Assembly: GCA_945877045.1 (NCBI GenBank)
Contig: CAMCQW010000001.1
Location: forward strand, 1-39,096
Origin: Chryseobacterium gleum
GTDB lineage: Bacteria; Bacteroidota; Bacteroidia; Flavobacteriales_D; Crocinitomicaceae
Length of the DNA stretch: 39,096 nucleotides
Direction of reading: 5' to 3'
Shown: positions 1-8,921 of the stretch, piece by piece
Numbering within the stretch: the first letter of the stretch is position 1
Layout of the letters: each line of letters starts with the position of its first letter
The notes under the pieces: model-generated
Database searches by the model: none
What the model was told of the DNA's origin: nothing
The model's input: only the letters and a program-made list of their open reading frames with translations
Made by a program: the position numbers and the translations under genes

Positions 1-452
1 TTTAATGATAATTCCATGCCTTCACGAGCGTATTCGTATGCGCGCTTTCCATTCACTTGCTTAGCGGAATATATCGGTGGAACCTGTTCTTGTTCGCCTA
101 AGAAAGAAAGACGAATAGATTCCAATTCATCCATTGATGCTGGGGGAACATCAAACTCCTGATCAAATTCCGTTTCTAAATCATACGATGGTGTTGTTTT
201 TCCAAGTAAAATGGTGCCAGTATATTCTTTGTCTTGGCCAATCATTCCCTCAATAAGCTTGGTGTTTTTTCCCGTGCAAATAATTAACAGCCCGGTTGCT
301 AGTGGGTCGAGCGTTCCTGCATGGCCCACCTTTATTTTTTTAATATTAAGTTTTTGTTTAATGTTCCAACGTATCTTGTTAACAACATCAAAAGATGTCC
401 AACCCAATGGCTTGTCTATCAATAAGGTTTCGCCGGCTTGATAATCTAACAT
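1..452 (-). CDS. truB: tRNA pseudouridine(55) synthase TruB (partial, C-terminus outside window)
   Basis: TruB converts U55 to pseudouridine in the T-psi-C arm of tRNAs. The first 150 codons are visible; the rest lies beyond the left edge. The N-terminus contains the family motif GHAGTLDPLATG with the catalytic aspartate at about residue 49, preceded by the typical DKPLGWTSFDVV segment. I start it at the ATG whose complement ends at 452, nine bases after the uppP stop. This start is supported by the spacing and by the conserved LLIDKP segment close behind it. It is the last visible gene of the ftsX-DUF3098-uppP-truB run, all on the minus strand with gaps under 10 bases, so it is probably co-transcribed with them. 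Family assignment is secure. Confidence 0.96.
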   Translation of the reverse strand, partial: MLDYQAGETLLIDKPLGWTSFDVVNKIRWNIKQKLNIKKIKVGHAGTLDPLATGLLIICTGKNTKLIEGMIGQDKEYTGTILLGKTTPSYDLETEFDQEFDVPPASMDELESIRLSFLGEQEQVPPIYSAKQVNGKRAYEYAREGMELSL

Positions 453-461
453 ATGGAAAAA

Positions 462-1289
462 CTAAGCAATAAGACAATAATAAATTATGAACGATACGCC
501 TAACATAATTCTGTACCACCCCCACATTTTAAATCCGTATTTCTTAAGAATACCCATGAAAAATTTGATGGCCAATAACGCTACAAGAAAAGCAATAACA
601 TTACCAACAATAAACAACATCAGGTGATTTCCTTGAAGTAACATTTCGTATCCTTTCATGGCAACAAAATCCCCTCCGCTCATTGGAACCGACCAATCTT
701 TAAGAAAGATAGAGTAGCAGGTAACGGCAAGCATAGTGGGTACAGCGAGAAAGAAACTGAATTCGGCAGCCATTCGCATACTTAGTTTTTGTTGCATTCC
801 TCCTATTATAGAAGCTGCCGCCCGACTCGTCCCTGGCATCATGGCTAAACATTGCCAAAAACCAATGGTAATGGCGCTTTTATTACTAATCTTTGACTCA
901 TCATCTATCGGGGTATCTTGAAATATTTTATGAATGAATAATAAAATCACACCCCCTAAGATTAAAACAAGGGCAATTGGAATTGGTTTTTCAAGAATGG
1001 CCTCAATTTTATCATCAAAAAGTTTTCCGAGTATCAACGCTGGAATTACTGCCAATGTTATTTTTAAATAAAATTTATATGATGTGAAATCGAAGAATTT
1101 TTTCCAGTACAATACAACAACCGCTAGAATAGCGCCGAATTGTATAGATACCTGAAACATTTTAACGAAAACGTCCTTCTCCACTCCAAAAATAGAGCTG
1201 GTAAAAATCATATGAGCAGTTGATGATACAGGGAGGAACTCCGTTAAACCCTCAATGATTGCTAATACAATTGCTTGCAAAAAAGTCAT
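462..1289 (-). CDS. uppP: Undecaprenyl-diphosphatase UppP (BacA family)
   Basis: This integral membrane phosphatase removes a phosphate from undecaprenyl diphosphate, regenerating the lipid carrier for peptidoglycan and surface polysaccharide synthesis. It can also raise bacitracin tolerance. The 275 residues are mostly hydrophobic helices. Both family signatures are present: EGLTEFLPVSSTAH near residues 13-26, with the two active-site glutamates, and MPGTSR near 151-156, with the catalytic arginine. Length is normal for the family. It sits between the DUF3098 gene (9-base gap) and truB (9-base gap), in an operon headed by ftsX, linking carrier recycling to division-related envelope functions. 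Confidence 0.97.
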   Translation of the reverse strand: MTFLQAIVLAIIEGLTEFLPVSSTAHMIFTSSIFGVEKDVFVKMFQVSIQFGAILAVVVLYWKKFFDFTSYKFYLKITLAVIPALILGKLFDDKIEAILEKPIPIALVLILGGVILLFIHKIFQDTPIDDESKISNKSAITIGFWQCLAMMPGTSRAAASIIGGMQQKLSMRMAAEFSFFLAVPTMLAVTCYSIFLKDWSVPMSGGDFVAMKGYEMLLQGNHLMLFIVGNVIAFLVALLAIKFFMGILKKYGFKMWGWYRIMLGVSFIIYYCLIA

Positions 1290-1298
1290 TTGTGAGGC

Positions 1299-1604
1299 TT
1301 ATTTTTTAAGCTTTACTGTAGTAGAAGGTTCTTTGTCCTTTTGGGGTGTATCCTTTTCAGGCAACTCTTGGTGTTTTGCCTTTTTCATAATGCTAAAAAG
1401 AATCACACCATAACCAACTAAAATAAAAATTGGTGCAATCGTAATTCTTACCGTACTAAACAGGGCCTCACCATCGAATTTGTTCGGGTCTTCAGATCCT
1501 CCGCCAATCATTAATAAGAATCCTATTACATTAATTGCTAATCCTATTAAAAGAATTTTATAGTTTTCTGCTTGGAAACCGAAGTGTTTGATTGGATTGT
1601 TCAT
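1299..1604 (-). CDS. DUF3098 small membrane protein
   Basis: A 101-residue protein with two predicted membrane helices (about residues 17-34 and 52-72), separated by a short loop carrying GGGSEDPNKFDG and followed by a lysine- and glutamate-rich cytoplasmic tail. The arrangement, the motif NxxDGEALFSTVRITIAP and the position between ftsX and uppP match the DUF3098 family, which I know only from Bacteroidota. No biochemical role is known to me. The constant location next to ftsX suggests help in FtsEX assembly or cell-wall synthesis, but this is inference. It starts 6 bases after the ftsX stop. Confidence 0.85.
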   Translation of the reverse strand: MNNPIKHFGFQAENYKILLIGLAINVIGFLLMIGGGSEDPNKFDGEALFSTVRITIAPIFILVGYGVILFSIMKKAKHQELPEKDTPQKDKEPSTTVKLKK

Positions 1605-1610
1605 GGCTTT

Positions 1611-2495
1611 TTAATATAAATCATCTAGTTTCATGCGAAGATACTTGTTTAATGCAAACCATGTTGATACAAGCGTAATAAAAATTCCTATTAGAATCAG
1701 AGAAGATATCAGCAACAGTAATACCTGCCAAGTGAAAGTAATCTCTATTGTTTCTAAAACATTGTTCAGCGCAAAGAAAACGGTCATAAGTAAGCATAGA
1801 GCAACTATGGCAGAGATTAAGCCTTGAAAAACAGATTTCAAAAGAAAAGGGCGGCGAATGTAACTACCGGTAGCGCCCACCAAGGTCATTGTTTTTATTG
1901 TAAAGCGTTTAGAATATAAGGACATCCTTATTGTATTGTTTATCATTGCTACAGCAATGATAATTAATAGGGCGGCAATCGACAAAAATAATAACACGAA
2001 TTGTTGGAAACCAAGGTTTACTTTTTCGACGCTTGATTCGTCATAGTTTACCTCATCAATTTGATTTGGAAAATATTTTAAGAGCTTTAATTTGATTTTT
2101 TTCATGCCACTTTTATTCGCAAATTGAACCTTTGGCGAAAAACACAACGATGGCGGCAAAGGGTTTTCGCCCTCTAATAATTCTATGATCTCCGCTTGAT
2201 CTTTTCCACCAAATTCTTGAATGGCCCTTTCGGAAGAAACAAACCATACTTTTTTAAATTCACCCCAAGACTTTATCCGAAGTTCTACTTGTTTTATGTC
2301 GGCATCATTTAATTTTGGATTGAAAAAAATATCGCCCTGAAGACTTTCTTTTGCCTGGTTTTGAATATTGCTTAATCCAAACATTCCGCTTAATACGATT
2401 CCGATCATGAATAAAACAAGTGATATTCCAATTATGGTAGAAACATAACTTGTCTTAATACCTGTTTTATTATATTTTTCAATTGCCTTTGACAT
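1611..2495 (-). CDS. ftsX: Cell division protein FtsX (permease-like)
   Basis: FtsX is the membrane partner of the ATPase FtsE and transmits ATP-driven movement to periplasmic peptidoglycan hydrolases during division. The 294-residue protein shows the expected layout: one N-terminal helix (about 18-40), a periplasmic domain of about 120 residues, then three C-terminal helices, with KTMTLVGATGSYIRRPF between the second and third. That segment is the FtsX/MacB-type permease motif. Its partner ftsE lies at 29328-29999 on the other strand, so the pair is split here. It heads a minus-strand operon with DUF3098, uppP and truB. A -7 element stands only four bases before the ATG, predicting a leaderless transcript. 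Confidence 0.94.
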   Translation of the reverse strand: MSKAIEKYNKTGIKTSYVSTIIGISLVLFMIGIVLSGMFGLSNIQNQAKESLQGDIFFNPKLNDADIKQVELRIKSWGEFKKVWFVSSERAIQEFGGKDQAEIIELLEGENPLPPSLCFSPKVQFANKSGMKKIKLKLLKYFPNQIDEVNYDESSVEKVNLGFQQFVLLFLSIAALLIIIAVAMINNTIRMSLYSKRFTIKTMTLVGATGSYIRRPFLLKSVFQGLISAIVALCLLMTVFFALNNVLETIEITFTWQVLLLLISSLILIGIFITLVSTWFALNKYLRMKLDDLY

Positions 2496-2499
2496 ATTT

Positions 2500-2507
2500 C
2501 AAAAGTA
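2500..2507 (-). promoter_or_regulatory. -7 promoter element of the ftsX operon
   Basis: On the minus strand TACTTTTG matches the Bacteroidota -7 consensus TAnnTTTG exactly. It ends four bases before the ftsX ATG. I find no clear TTG at the -33 position. The expected transcription start would fall at or immediately before the ATG, giving an mRNA with almost no leader. Confidence 0.55.
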
Positions 2508-2540
2508 TTAAAAAAAACCATGCGCCTCTTAGATACGATT

Positions 2541-2561
2541 AACGAGTAATCAACGAGTAAT
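2541..2561. repeat. Two direct copies of AACGAGTAAT, 11-base period, upstream of ftsX promoter
   Basis: AACGAGTAAT occurs at 2541-2550 and again at 2552-2561. The 11-base period places both copies on nearly the same face of the helix, 34-61 bases upstream of the ftsX -7 element. This is where an activator would bind if the weak -33 region needs help. The function is inferred from position only. Confidence 0.35.
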
Positions 2562-2607
2562 TGTGGATTGTGTGAAGAGTGATTGGGAATGTTAACTGAA
2601 AGACGAA

Positions 2608-4506
2608 CTAAAGGTCTACCCAATCGTTATTTTCTTTAATAAGATCTATCAATGCACGAACGGCTTCCGATTCTGGAACGTTTTTTTTAACGACCATTTT
2701 CTCTTTATACAAGGTGATTTTTCCTGGGCCGGTTCCCACATAACCATAGTCTGCATCTGCCATTTCACCTGGTCCATTAACGATACAGCCCATAATCCCT
2801 ATTTTGAGTCCTTTTAAATGGGAGGTTTCTTTCTTAATTTTCATGGTTGTTTCTTGCAAATCAAAGAGGGTTCTTCCACAAGAAGGGCAAGAAATATATT
2901 CCGTTTTTGAAATGCGTGAACGCGTGGCTTGAAGAATGCCGAAAGCCGTAGAATTTATCAATGTTGCTGCTTGATTACCCCTTAACCATATTCCATCACC
3001 AAACCCATCTATAAAAAGCGACCCACAATCACTTGAAACATGCAATTGAAACGTTTCAGAATCGACTGAATCATTCTCAACTTTTAATATGACCGGTATA
3101 TCTAATTTACTATTTAATAAATCAATGTATACTTTTCTGAAAAGTTGGGTTTTGTTACTATATTTAGAACACAAGACTAAAATCAGTCCGGTATACTCCG
3201 CTAGGTTATCAGGCAATGATTCGGAACATTCTACTTCTAAAAAGGCCCGTTGACTTTTAGCTAATTCTACGAGGTCTTGCACTTGTATTAAAGGATAATA
3301 TTCCTTTTTTGTGATGCCGTTTTTTTTCCACGCATCATAATCCATTATAACGCCTAATGTTCCCGGAACTTCAAAATTAAGGGTGTTTTTACCTACATAA
3401 ACATAATCCGCAGCTAAATCCTGTAAATTCCATTTGTCTAATTGGACAGAATAATTATATCCAAAACCATAAAAATTAGCGGGGATTATCGTTTGTTTCA
3501 TGGAGAAATCAGCGATAACCACTGGGACATGTCTGCCTCCTATGTTGTGTACTTCTCTAGAAGGCCTTCGTTGATAGGAATAGGGATTATAAGGGAGGGC
3601 GCTTATAGAGGTTGGGAATACAAACGTGTTTTTTGAATCGAATTTTTCGAGTAGCTTTCGGGCAACTGGAATTTCAAACTCTGGCTCTTCCGTCAAGGAA
3701 ACTCGGATGGTATCTCCAATACCATCCTCCAACAAGGCGCCAATTCCAACAGCGGACTTAATTCGCCCATCTTCCCCGTCTCCCGCTTCAGTAACGCCTA
3801 AATGCAAGGGATAGCAAATTCCATTTTCCAACATTTTTGCAACCAACAAACGATACGCTTGAACCATAACGAGCGTATTACTCGCCTTCATAGAAATTGT
3901 TAGATTCTTATAGTGATTTTTCTCACATATATTTATAAATTCAAATGCTGACGCCACCATTCCTTCGGGAGTATCGCCATAACGACTTAATATTCGATCT
4001 GAAAGAGAGCCGTGATTCGTGCCAATACGCATTGCTGTATTGTGTTTTTTACACAATAAAACCAGCGGCGTGAATTTTTCCTCAATTCGTATTAATTCCT
4101 CTTTGTAGCTTTCATCAGTATATTCTATTTCTTCGAATTTCTTTTTATCGGCGTAATTGCCCGGGTTCACGCGTACTTTTTCAACTAATCGAGCGGCGAT
4201 TTCTGCCGCGTTGGGAGTAAAATGAATGTCCGCAACTAATGGCGTGTTGTAGCCATAATCCAAAAGGCGTTGTTTTATTACTCCTAAGTTTTCTGCTTCT
4301 TTTTTACTAGGAGCCGTTAATCTAAGCAACTCACAACCCGCATTTATCATACGAATAGATTGCTCAACAGATAATTCGGTATTCATGGTATCGGTAGTAG
4401 TCATCGACTGCAGTCGAATGGGCGCTTTCCCCCCTAGTTTTAACGCGCCAATAACTACTTCTATAGTTGTAAGCCGTTTTCGGTTCAATATATCAAGACA
4501 ATACAT
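2608..4506 (-). CDS. ispG: 4-hydroxy-3-methylbut-2-enyl diphosphate synthase IspG (long, insert-domain form)
   Basis: IspG (GcpE) catalyses the next-to-last step of the MEP isoprenoid pathway, reducing MEcPP to HMBPP with a [4Fe-4S] cluster. The 632-residue protein is much longer than the roughly 370-residue E. coli form. Between the N-terminal TIM barrel (starting with the region around LGGKAPIRLQSM) and the C-terminal cluster domain it carries an extra domain of about 250 residues, the arrangement known from plants, Chlamydia and Bacteroidota. Cluster ligands are visible: Cys540 and Cys543 in CPSCGR, Cys574 in GCIVNGPGE and Glu581. It has its own promoter and is not tightly linked to its neighbours. 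The start is the ATG at 4506, which fits the beginning of the barrel. Confidence 0.97.
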   Translation of the reverse strand: MYCLDILNRKRLTTIEVVIGALKLGGKAPIRLQSMTTTDTMNTELSVEQSIRMINAGCELLRLTAPSKKEAENLGVIKQRLLDYGYNTPLVADIHFTPNAAEIAARLVEKVRVNPGNYADKKKFEEIEYTDESYKEELIRIEEKFTPLVLLCKKHNTAMRIGTNHGSLSDRILSRYGDTPEGMVASAFEFINICEKNHYKNLTISMKASNTLVMVQAYRLLVAKMLENGICYPLHLGVTEAGDGEDGRIKSAVGIGALLEDGIGDTIRVSLTEEPEFEIPVARKLLEKFDSKNTFVFPTSISALPYNPYSYQRRPSREVHNIGGRHVPVVIADFSMKQTIIPANFYGFGYNYSVQLDKWNLQDLAADYVYVGKNTLNFEVPGTLGVIMDYDAWKKNGITKKEYYPLIQVQDLVELAKSQRAFLEVECSESLPDNLAEYTGLILVLCSKYSNKTQLFRKVYIDLLNSKLDIPVILKVENDSVDSETFQLHVSSDCGSLFIDGFGDGIWLRGNQAATLINSTAFGILQATRSRISKTEYISCPSCGRTLFDLQETTMKIKKETSHLKGLKIGIMGCIVNGPGEMADADYGYVGTGPGKITLYKEKMVVKKNVPESEAVRALIDLIKENNDWVDL

Positions 4507-4549
4507 GCTATATTATGTTGAAGAAATCTATTTATGACTTCTTTTTTTA

Positions 4550-4557
4550 CAAAGTTA
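4550..4557 (-). promoter_or_regulatory. -7 promoter element of ispG
   Basis: TAACTTTG on the minus strand is an exact TAnnTTTG match, with a TTA triplet 23 bases further upstream as a weak -33. The leader would be about 40 bases. The rest of the 128-base gap between ispG and the histidine kinase stop shows no hairpin terminator that I can see. Confidence 0.55.
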
Positions 4558-4634
4558 GCCAATACTTTGGTATGTTTTTCTAATGGATATTATTCTCTAA
4601 TGAAAATCTGTCCTGTCCTTCCTTTTTTTGAGGG

Positions 4635-7600
4635 TTAACCGATGCTGATGGTAAAAGTGGTGCCTTTATTAACACTGGATGTAAACGAAATCTGACCATC
4701 ATGGTTTTCGATTATTTGTTTCGTTAAAGAAAGACCTATTCCACTACCCGTTGACTTGGTGGTGAAGTGGGGGGTAAATATTTTTTCTATTTGCTCAGGA
4801 GGAATACCACATCCATTATCTTTTATTTCAATTATTACCGTGTGTTTCTCCCTACTTACTTGTATGTGAATGATTGGTTTTTTTATGTCTGAACATGCTT
4901 GTGCAGCATTTTTTATTAGGTTGTTTAATACTTGCAACCATTGGTCTTTGTCTATATTAACCATACATTTTTCCAACGAACTCTCCAATGTTATTTTTAT
5001 ATTATTATAAGAAAGGAACATCGGTAAGATGTTCTTTATAAGTAAAATTAAATCAGTTTCTTTTTTAATCGGAACAGGTAATTGGGCAAAAAGTGAGAAA
5101 TCATTGGCTATTTTAACTAGGCTGTCTATTTGCTCAATAATTGCCTTTACCACTACCTCGATTTTAAACTTTGAATCCGGGTCATTAGCATCATAAACTC
5201 GGAGCAATTGCTGTACGCTTAACTTAATGGGTGTTAATGGGTTTTTGATTTCATGGGCAACTTGCTTTGCCATTTCTCTCCAAGCAGACTCACGCTCATT
5301 TGATTTCAATTGCTTAATTGCCTCTTCTAATTCATCTAACTTGTTGTTATAGGCGTCTACAACGGTGCTTATTTCGTCCCGTGATTCGTATACAATGTGT
5401 TGGTTTCTTTTACCGAAATTAATCGCCTGAACCTTTAGTTGTAATTGCTTAAGGGGTTGCACTAAACGATTAGAAACTAGTAAAGAAATAATGATGGCTC
5501 CCGTTAATAATAATATAAATATGTTCATTATTGAAACTAGAAAAGACTGGATTTGTCTTTCAAAATCGCGTTGTTTATTAAAATGTTGAATGTTTAAATA
5601 ACCCAGTGCTTCATTTTTCCCATTATAAATGGGCATGTAAACGGAATAAAACGATAGTTTTCCTATGTTTTCTTTTTGAGAATGCAAGCTTATATGTTTT
5701 GATTTAAGTTCGTAGTAGGCCCGAGGATTTATCTGTTCGCTTTGTAAGCCCAATGAAAAAACCTCCGGTTTTGAACCCGCTACCAAACGACCCTTTAAAT
5801 CATAAATATTAATGTCTGTTTCGAAAATTACAGAAAGTTTTTCTGTTAATAATTCAAAAAATGTTCCATCATTGACCTTGCTTATTTTAGTCGTTTTTGT
5901 GGTTTTATTATTCAACTCTGTCGAAATGGATTTCACCTCGTCTGTTATTGATTTATTATTAAATAACTCGTATTGACGGCTTACAAATAAGCTACTAACA
6001 GCACCAAAAAACACCAAGGAAAGAACCACCAAGGAAACGGACATTAACTGAATCTTTAGGGCTAATGTCCATCTATACTGCTCTGTTTTAAATAAAAGGT
6101 AGCTTGTATTTATTAGTACGAGTAGAAGTCCCCAAAAACAAAAAATATATGAAAAAGAGGTTAGTAAGTCATAATTCGTCTTTGTTTTTTCTGATAAGAC
6201 TACCGCTGTTTCGCTTCCTTTAAATAACACATAGTGATTATATTCACCATACTCGATGAAATCATTTTTCCCACTTATTGCTTTGAGAAAAGATAAACTG
6301 GTTGGAAAGTGAAATTCTCCATGTTGCTTTGCTAGTTTTCCATTGAAGTATTTTGCTATTGAATAGTTTGCTATTCCATTTAATACGTTCGCTTGTTTGG
6401 ATAATAAAAGTCTCGGAAAACCTATTTCTTCGGGTATTTTCTTTGATTTCAAACTAAACACGAGGGTTCCTTTATTACGAGGAAGGACTTGTTTAATAAG
6501 ATAACTATACCCTAAATAAGAATCTTTAAGAAAAAATATCGCAGGATTTATTTCTGACTGCTCACTGTGATGTTCAATCAAATCGGATAGTAGATAATTA
6601 TCAAATCCATCTTTGGATAAAATGGTATTAAAGGAGGAGTCAAGCATAGTTACGCCTAACTCGAAGCCATCCCACAAACCTGAGAAGTAAGAGCGCTCAA
6701 AAAAATCACCCACGCGAGATGGTATAGGGTTACTTTCTGCATGATTAAAAAGCTGCAAGACATGAGGATCATTAATTAAAGCTGATTGAAAAGATGAATA
6801 GCTGATTTCTGCTTCATAGTCGCGGTCTAATAAAAGTTGATTAGCATATAATTTCCTGATTTCCCGCTCTTTTATCTGATTATGTGTGTTTAATTCTTTT
6901 ATAAATGAGCTTGAAAATAAAGCCAAAATAAATAGCTGTAATACAACATTTTTATTTCCTCTATTATTTAATTGACCTAAGGAAATGAGAGTCATTAATA
7001 AAAGTGGCAAAAGCATTGAAATCGTCACGGCGTCTTGTGTTTGAGACCGCATAAACATGAATAATAGTGTTGCTGTAAGTATGAAAAGCCACGTCCGTTT
7101 TATTAATTTGGGTGATGTACTTAGCTGTTTAATCGTTTTAACGTATCCATAATAAAAAGAATAAAACATCGCGGCGACCATAACAATTAGCACATACGAA
7201 TAGAGGGTAAGGGTGAATGGTAGGTCAAGGGTTAATGAAACATCCGCATTTTCAACTAAAATTTTAATAAAGTCAAGGATCAACCACCAAAGGATAAAGA
7301 GAATAAAGAGAAATACATAGCTCCAAATTTTGTGTTTGCGTGTATTTACAATATTTACAATTATAAAAAATCCGTAAATAAGTATTCCTATGTTAAGTGC
7401 CAGGCCTAATATCGTTGGGAATAGCGTGTTAAATGGAAAGAGGCTGGCGGATTGATATTCTTGATTAGAAAATAAATTAATTGGTATATAATAAATCGCT
7501 AAATACCGAATGATAATTAATGCAAAAAATGAAATTACTGCAAGGTAATGGTGGCCTCTCGTAATAAAATAAAGTCCTAGTAAAAAGGAAATAAACGAGA

Positions 7601-8228
7601 ACATCAAGAATATAAACGTTATATTACTATGGTCAGTGAATGGGTTGGATTTGGTAGTGTTACTGATAAAAAAGGCGGATCTACCTTTTTTGTCGCGAAT
7701 GGAATAGGGGCTTTTTTTGGTAATAGTAATGGGGCAAACACCGTCATATATTGCTGGGTTGAATATATTTTGTAGGTATTCATTTTCTAGTTCATACGAG
7801 GACTGAAGTAATAAGGACCCCTGAATGATTAGCTCGTTTTTTATACCGGAATATATATAGTAATAGCCATTACTCAATTTATATACCCCATTCTTTATTT
7901 CATTATTGCTAAGATTCGAGGATGTTGGCAGCTGATTCGTATTCCAATAAACAAGTTCGTTATTTTGGAAAATATGTAAGAAAAAGGGGGTTTTCGTTGG
8001 AAGGTTTTTTACTTCTTTTTGGATTTGTCCGTTTAATACCTTGTCTACTTGTTTTTCTAAAGCATTAATTTGATTCAGAAACGAAACTTGTATTTTTTGC
8101 TGTACCGCTGGGGTAAGTTGTGTCTTGTTGTCACGCCGATCGATAGCTATTGCAGTAAAAAAAGAAATCGTCGCTAATAAAAACCAAATAGCTTTTTTAA
8201 ATGAACTATATGATTTGGCTAGTATCAA
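4635..8228 (-). CDS. Very large multi-domain membrane sensor histidine kinase (NtrY-like core)
   Basis: A 1197-residue sensor kinase. After an N-terminal helix (about 11-30) comes an extracytoplasmic segment, then a block of about eight hydrophobic helices, a second large non-membrane region, two more helices, another sensor segment and a last helix near 915-937. A HAMP-like linker and the kinase core follow. The core has H-box HEIKNPLTPIK (His992, NtrY type), N-box NNLIKNAAQAC (about 1102-1112), G1 DNGCGIPPE and G2 GSGIGL. No response regulator is encoded nearby, so the partner is unknown. The start codon is TTG overlapping the udk TGA stop (TTGA). No in-frame ATG lies before the first sensor region and the signal helix begins at once, so I accept it. 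Kinase function is certain; the signal is unknown. Confidence 0.9.
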   Translation of the reverse strand: MILAKSYSSFKKAIWFLLATISFFTAIAIDRRDNKTQLTPAVQQKIQVSFLNQINALEKQVDKVLNGQIQKEVKNLPTKTPFFLHIFQNNELVYWNTNQLPTSSNLSNNEIKNGVYKLSNGYYYIYSGIKNELIIQGSLLLQSSYELENEYLQNIFNPAIYDGVCPITITKKSPYSIRDKKGRSAFFISNTTKSNPFTDHSNITFIFLMFSFISFLLGLYFITRGHHYLAVISFFALIIIRYLAIYYIPINLFSNQEYQSASLFPFNTLFPTILGLALNIGILIYGFFIIVNIVNTRKHKIWSYVFLFILFILWWLILDFIKILVENADVSLTLDLPFTLTLYSYVLIVMVAAMFYSFYYGYVKTIKQLSTSPKLIKRTWLFILTATLLFMFMRSQTQDAVTISMLLPLLLMTLISLGQLNNRGNKNVVLQLFILALFSSSFIKELNTHNQIKEREIRKLYANQLLLDRDYEAEISYSSFQSALINDPHVLQLFNHAESNPIPSRVGDFFERSYFSGLWDGFELGVTMLDSSFNTILSKDGFDNYLLSDLIEHHSEQSEINPAIFFLKDSYLGYSYLIKQVLPRNKGTLVFSLKSKKIPEEIGFPRLLLSKQANVLNGIANYSIAKYFNGKLAKQHGEFHFPTSLSFLKAISGKNDFIEYGEYNHYVLFKGSETAVVLSEKTKTNYDLLTSFSYIFCFWGLLLVLINTSYLLFKTEQYRWTLALKIQLMSVSLVVLSLVFFGAVSSLFVSRQYELFNNKSITDEVKSISTELNNKTTKTTKISKVNDGTFFELLTEKLSVIFETDINIYDLKGRLVAGSKPEVFSLGLQSEQINPRAYYELKSKHISLHSQKENIGKLSFYSVYMPIYNGKNEALGYLNIQHFNKQRDFERQIQSFLVSIMNIFILLLTGAIIISLLVSNRLVQPLKQLQLKVQAINFGKRNQHIVYESRDEISTVVDAYNNKLDELEEAIKQLKSNERESAWREMAKQVAHEIKNPLTPIKLSVQQLLRVYDANDPDSKFKIEVVVKAIIEQIDSLVKIANDFSLFAQLPVPIKKETDLILLIKNILPMFLSYNNIKITLESSLEKCMVNIDKDQWLQVLNNLIKNAAQACSDIKKPIIHIQVSREKHTVIIEIKDNGCGIPPEQIEKIFTPHFTTKSTGSGIGLSLTKQIIENHDGQISFTSSVNKGTTFTISIG

Positions 8229-8872
8229 GGGGTCTCTAAATTAGTTAATGCTAATTGAATGGAAATCATTAGTTCTTGAAAATCTTCGTCCGCTCGGTGA
8301 TCGTTTCTAAAAACAAAATCGGCTGTATTCTTGTAAGGAAAAATGTAATTTTCGTAACACGGTAAAGCATGGTTTTCCCATTGGTAAATAATAGCTGATC
8401 TGCTATAACCCCTGGTTTCCTGATCTCGATAAATCCTTCTGTCTAATTGGGTTTCATGTTCTACATCTACAAAAACAGTATAATCAAGGAGTTCTTTAAC
8501 CCCCTCATAATGAAATAGAAACAATCCTTCAACGATAATTATGCGACTTGGTTGAATGGTAAGTAATACATTTTTGTTGGGATTTGAATTAAAAAAATAT
8601 TCTTTTACTTCTATAGGGGTCCCCTCTGATAATGAAATCAAATCTTTTGTTAACTGTTCTTCGTTGATGGCGCTTGGCAAGTCAAAATTCACAATGCCAT
8701 TGCTGTCTTTTTGTTGAGCTTCAATGGGGTTGTAATAATTATCCATGCTGAAAATGGCGGGTGCCTGTTTATTAAAAACTTCCCCCAAACGACGTAATAA
8801 GGTTGTTTTTCCAGAACCGCTCCCTCCTCCTATTCCTATAATAATTGTTTTTTCGTTTGTTTTAGACATCAT
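8225..8872 (-). CDS. udk: Uridine kinase
   Basis: Phosphorylates uridine and cytidine to UMP and CMP in pyrimidine salvage. The 215-residue P-loop kinase has Walker A GGGSGSGKTT (residues 15-24), the substrate-binding segment around Asp44 in MDNYY, NFDLP near 62-66, and a lid-region RRIYRDQETRGY. Length is normal for the family. Two consecutive ATGs occur at the start; either may be used. A complete promoter ends six bases before the first ATG, so the mRNA is predicted to be leaderless. The stop codon overlaps the TTG start of the giant histidine kinase, so the two are probably translationally coupled. Why a salvage enzyme is coupled to a sensor kinase is not evident. Confidence 0.93.
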   Translation of the reverse strand: MMSKTNEKTIIIGIGGGSGSGKTTLLRRLGEVFNKQAPAIFSMDNYYNPIEAQQKDSNGIVNFDLPSAINEEQLTKDLISLSEGTPIEVKEYFFNSNPNKNVLLTIQPSRIIIVEGLFLFHYEGVKELLDYTVFVDVEHETQLDRRIYRDQETRGYSRSAIIYQWENHALPCYENYIFPYKNTADFVFRNDHRADEDFQELMISIQLALTNLETP

Positions 8873-8878
8873 AAGTTA

Positions 8879-8908
8879 CAAACTTAATGATTAGAAGAAG
8901 ATTTTCAA
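8879..8908 (-). promoter_or_regulatory. Promoter of udk-histidine kinase operon
   Basis: On the minus strand TTG (8908-8906), a 19-base spacer and TAAGTTTG (8886-8879) match the Bacteroidota promoter consensus at both boxes. The -7 box ends six bases before the first udk ATG. It stands back to back with the promoter of the thioredoxin-fold gene, with 13 bases between the two -33 boxes. Confidence 0.75.
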
Positions 8909-8921
8909 TTATTCAATGCAA

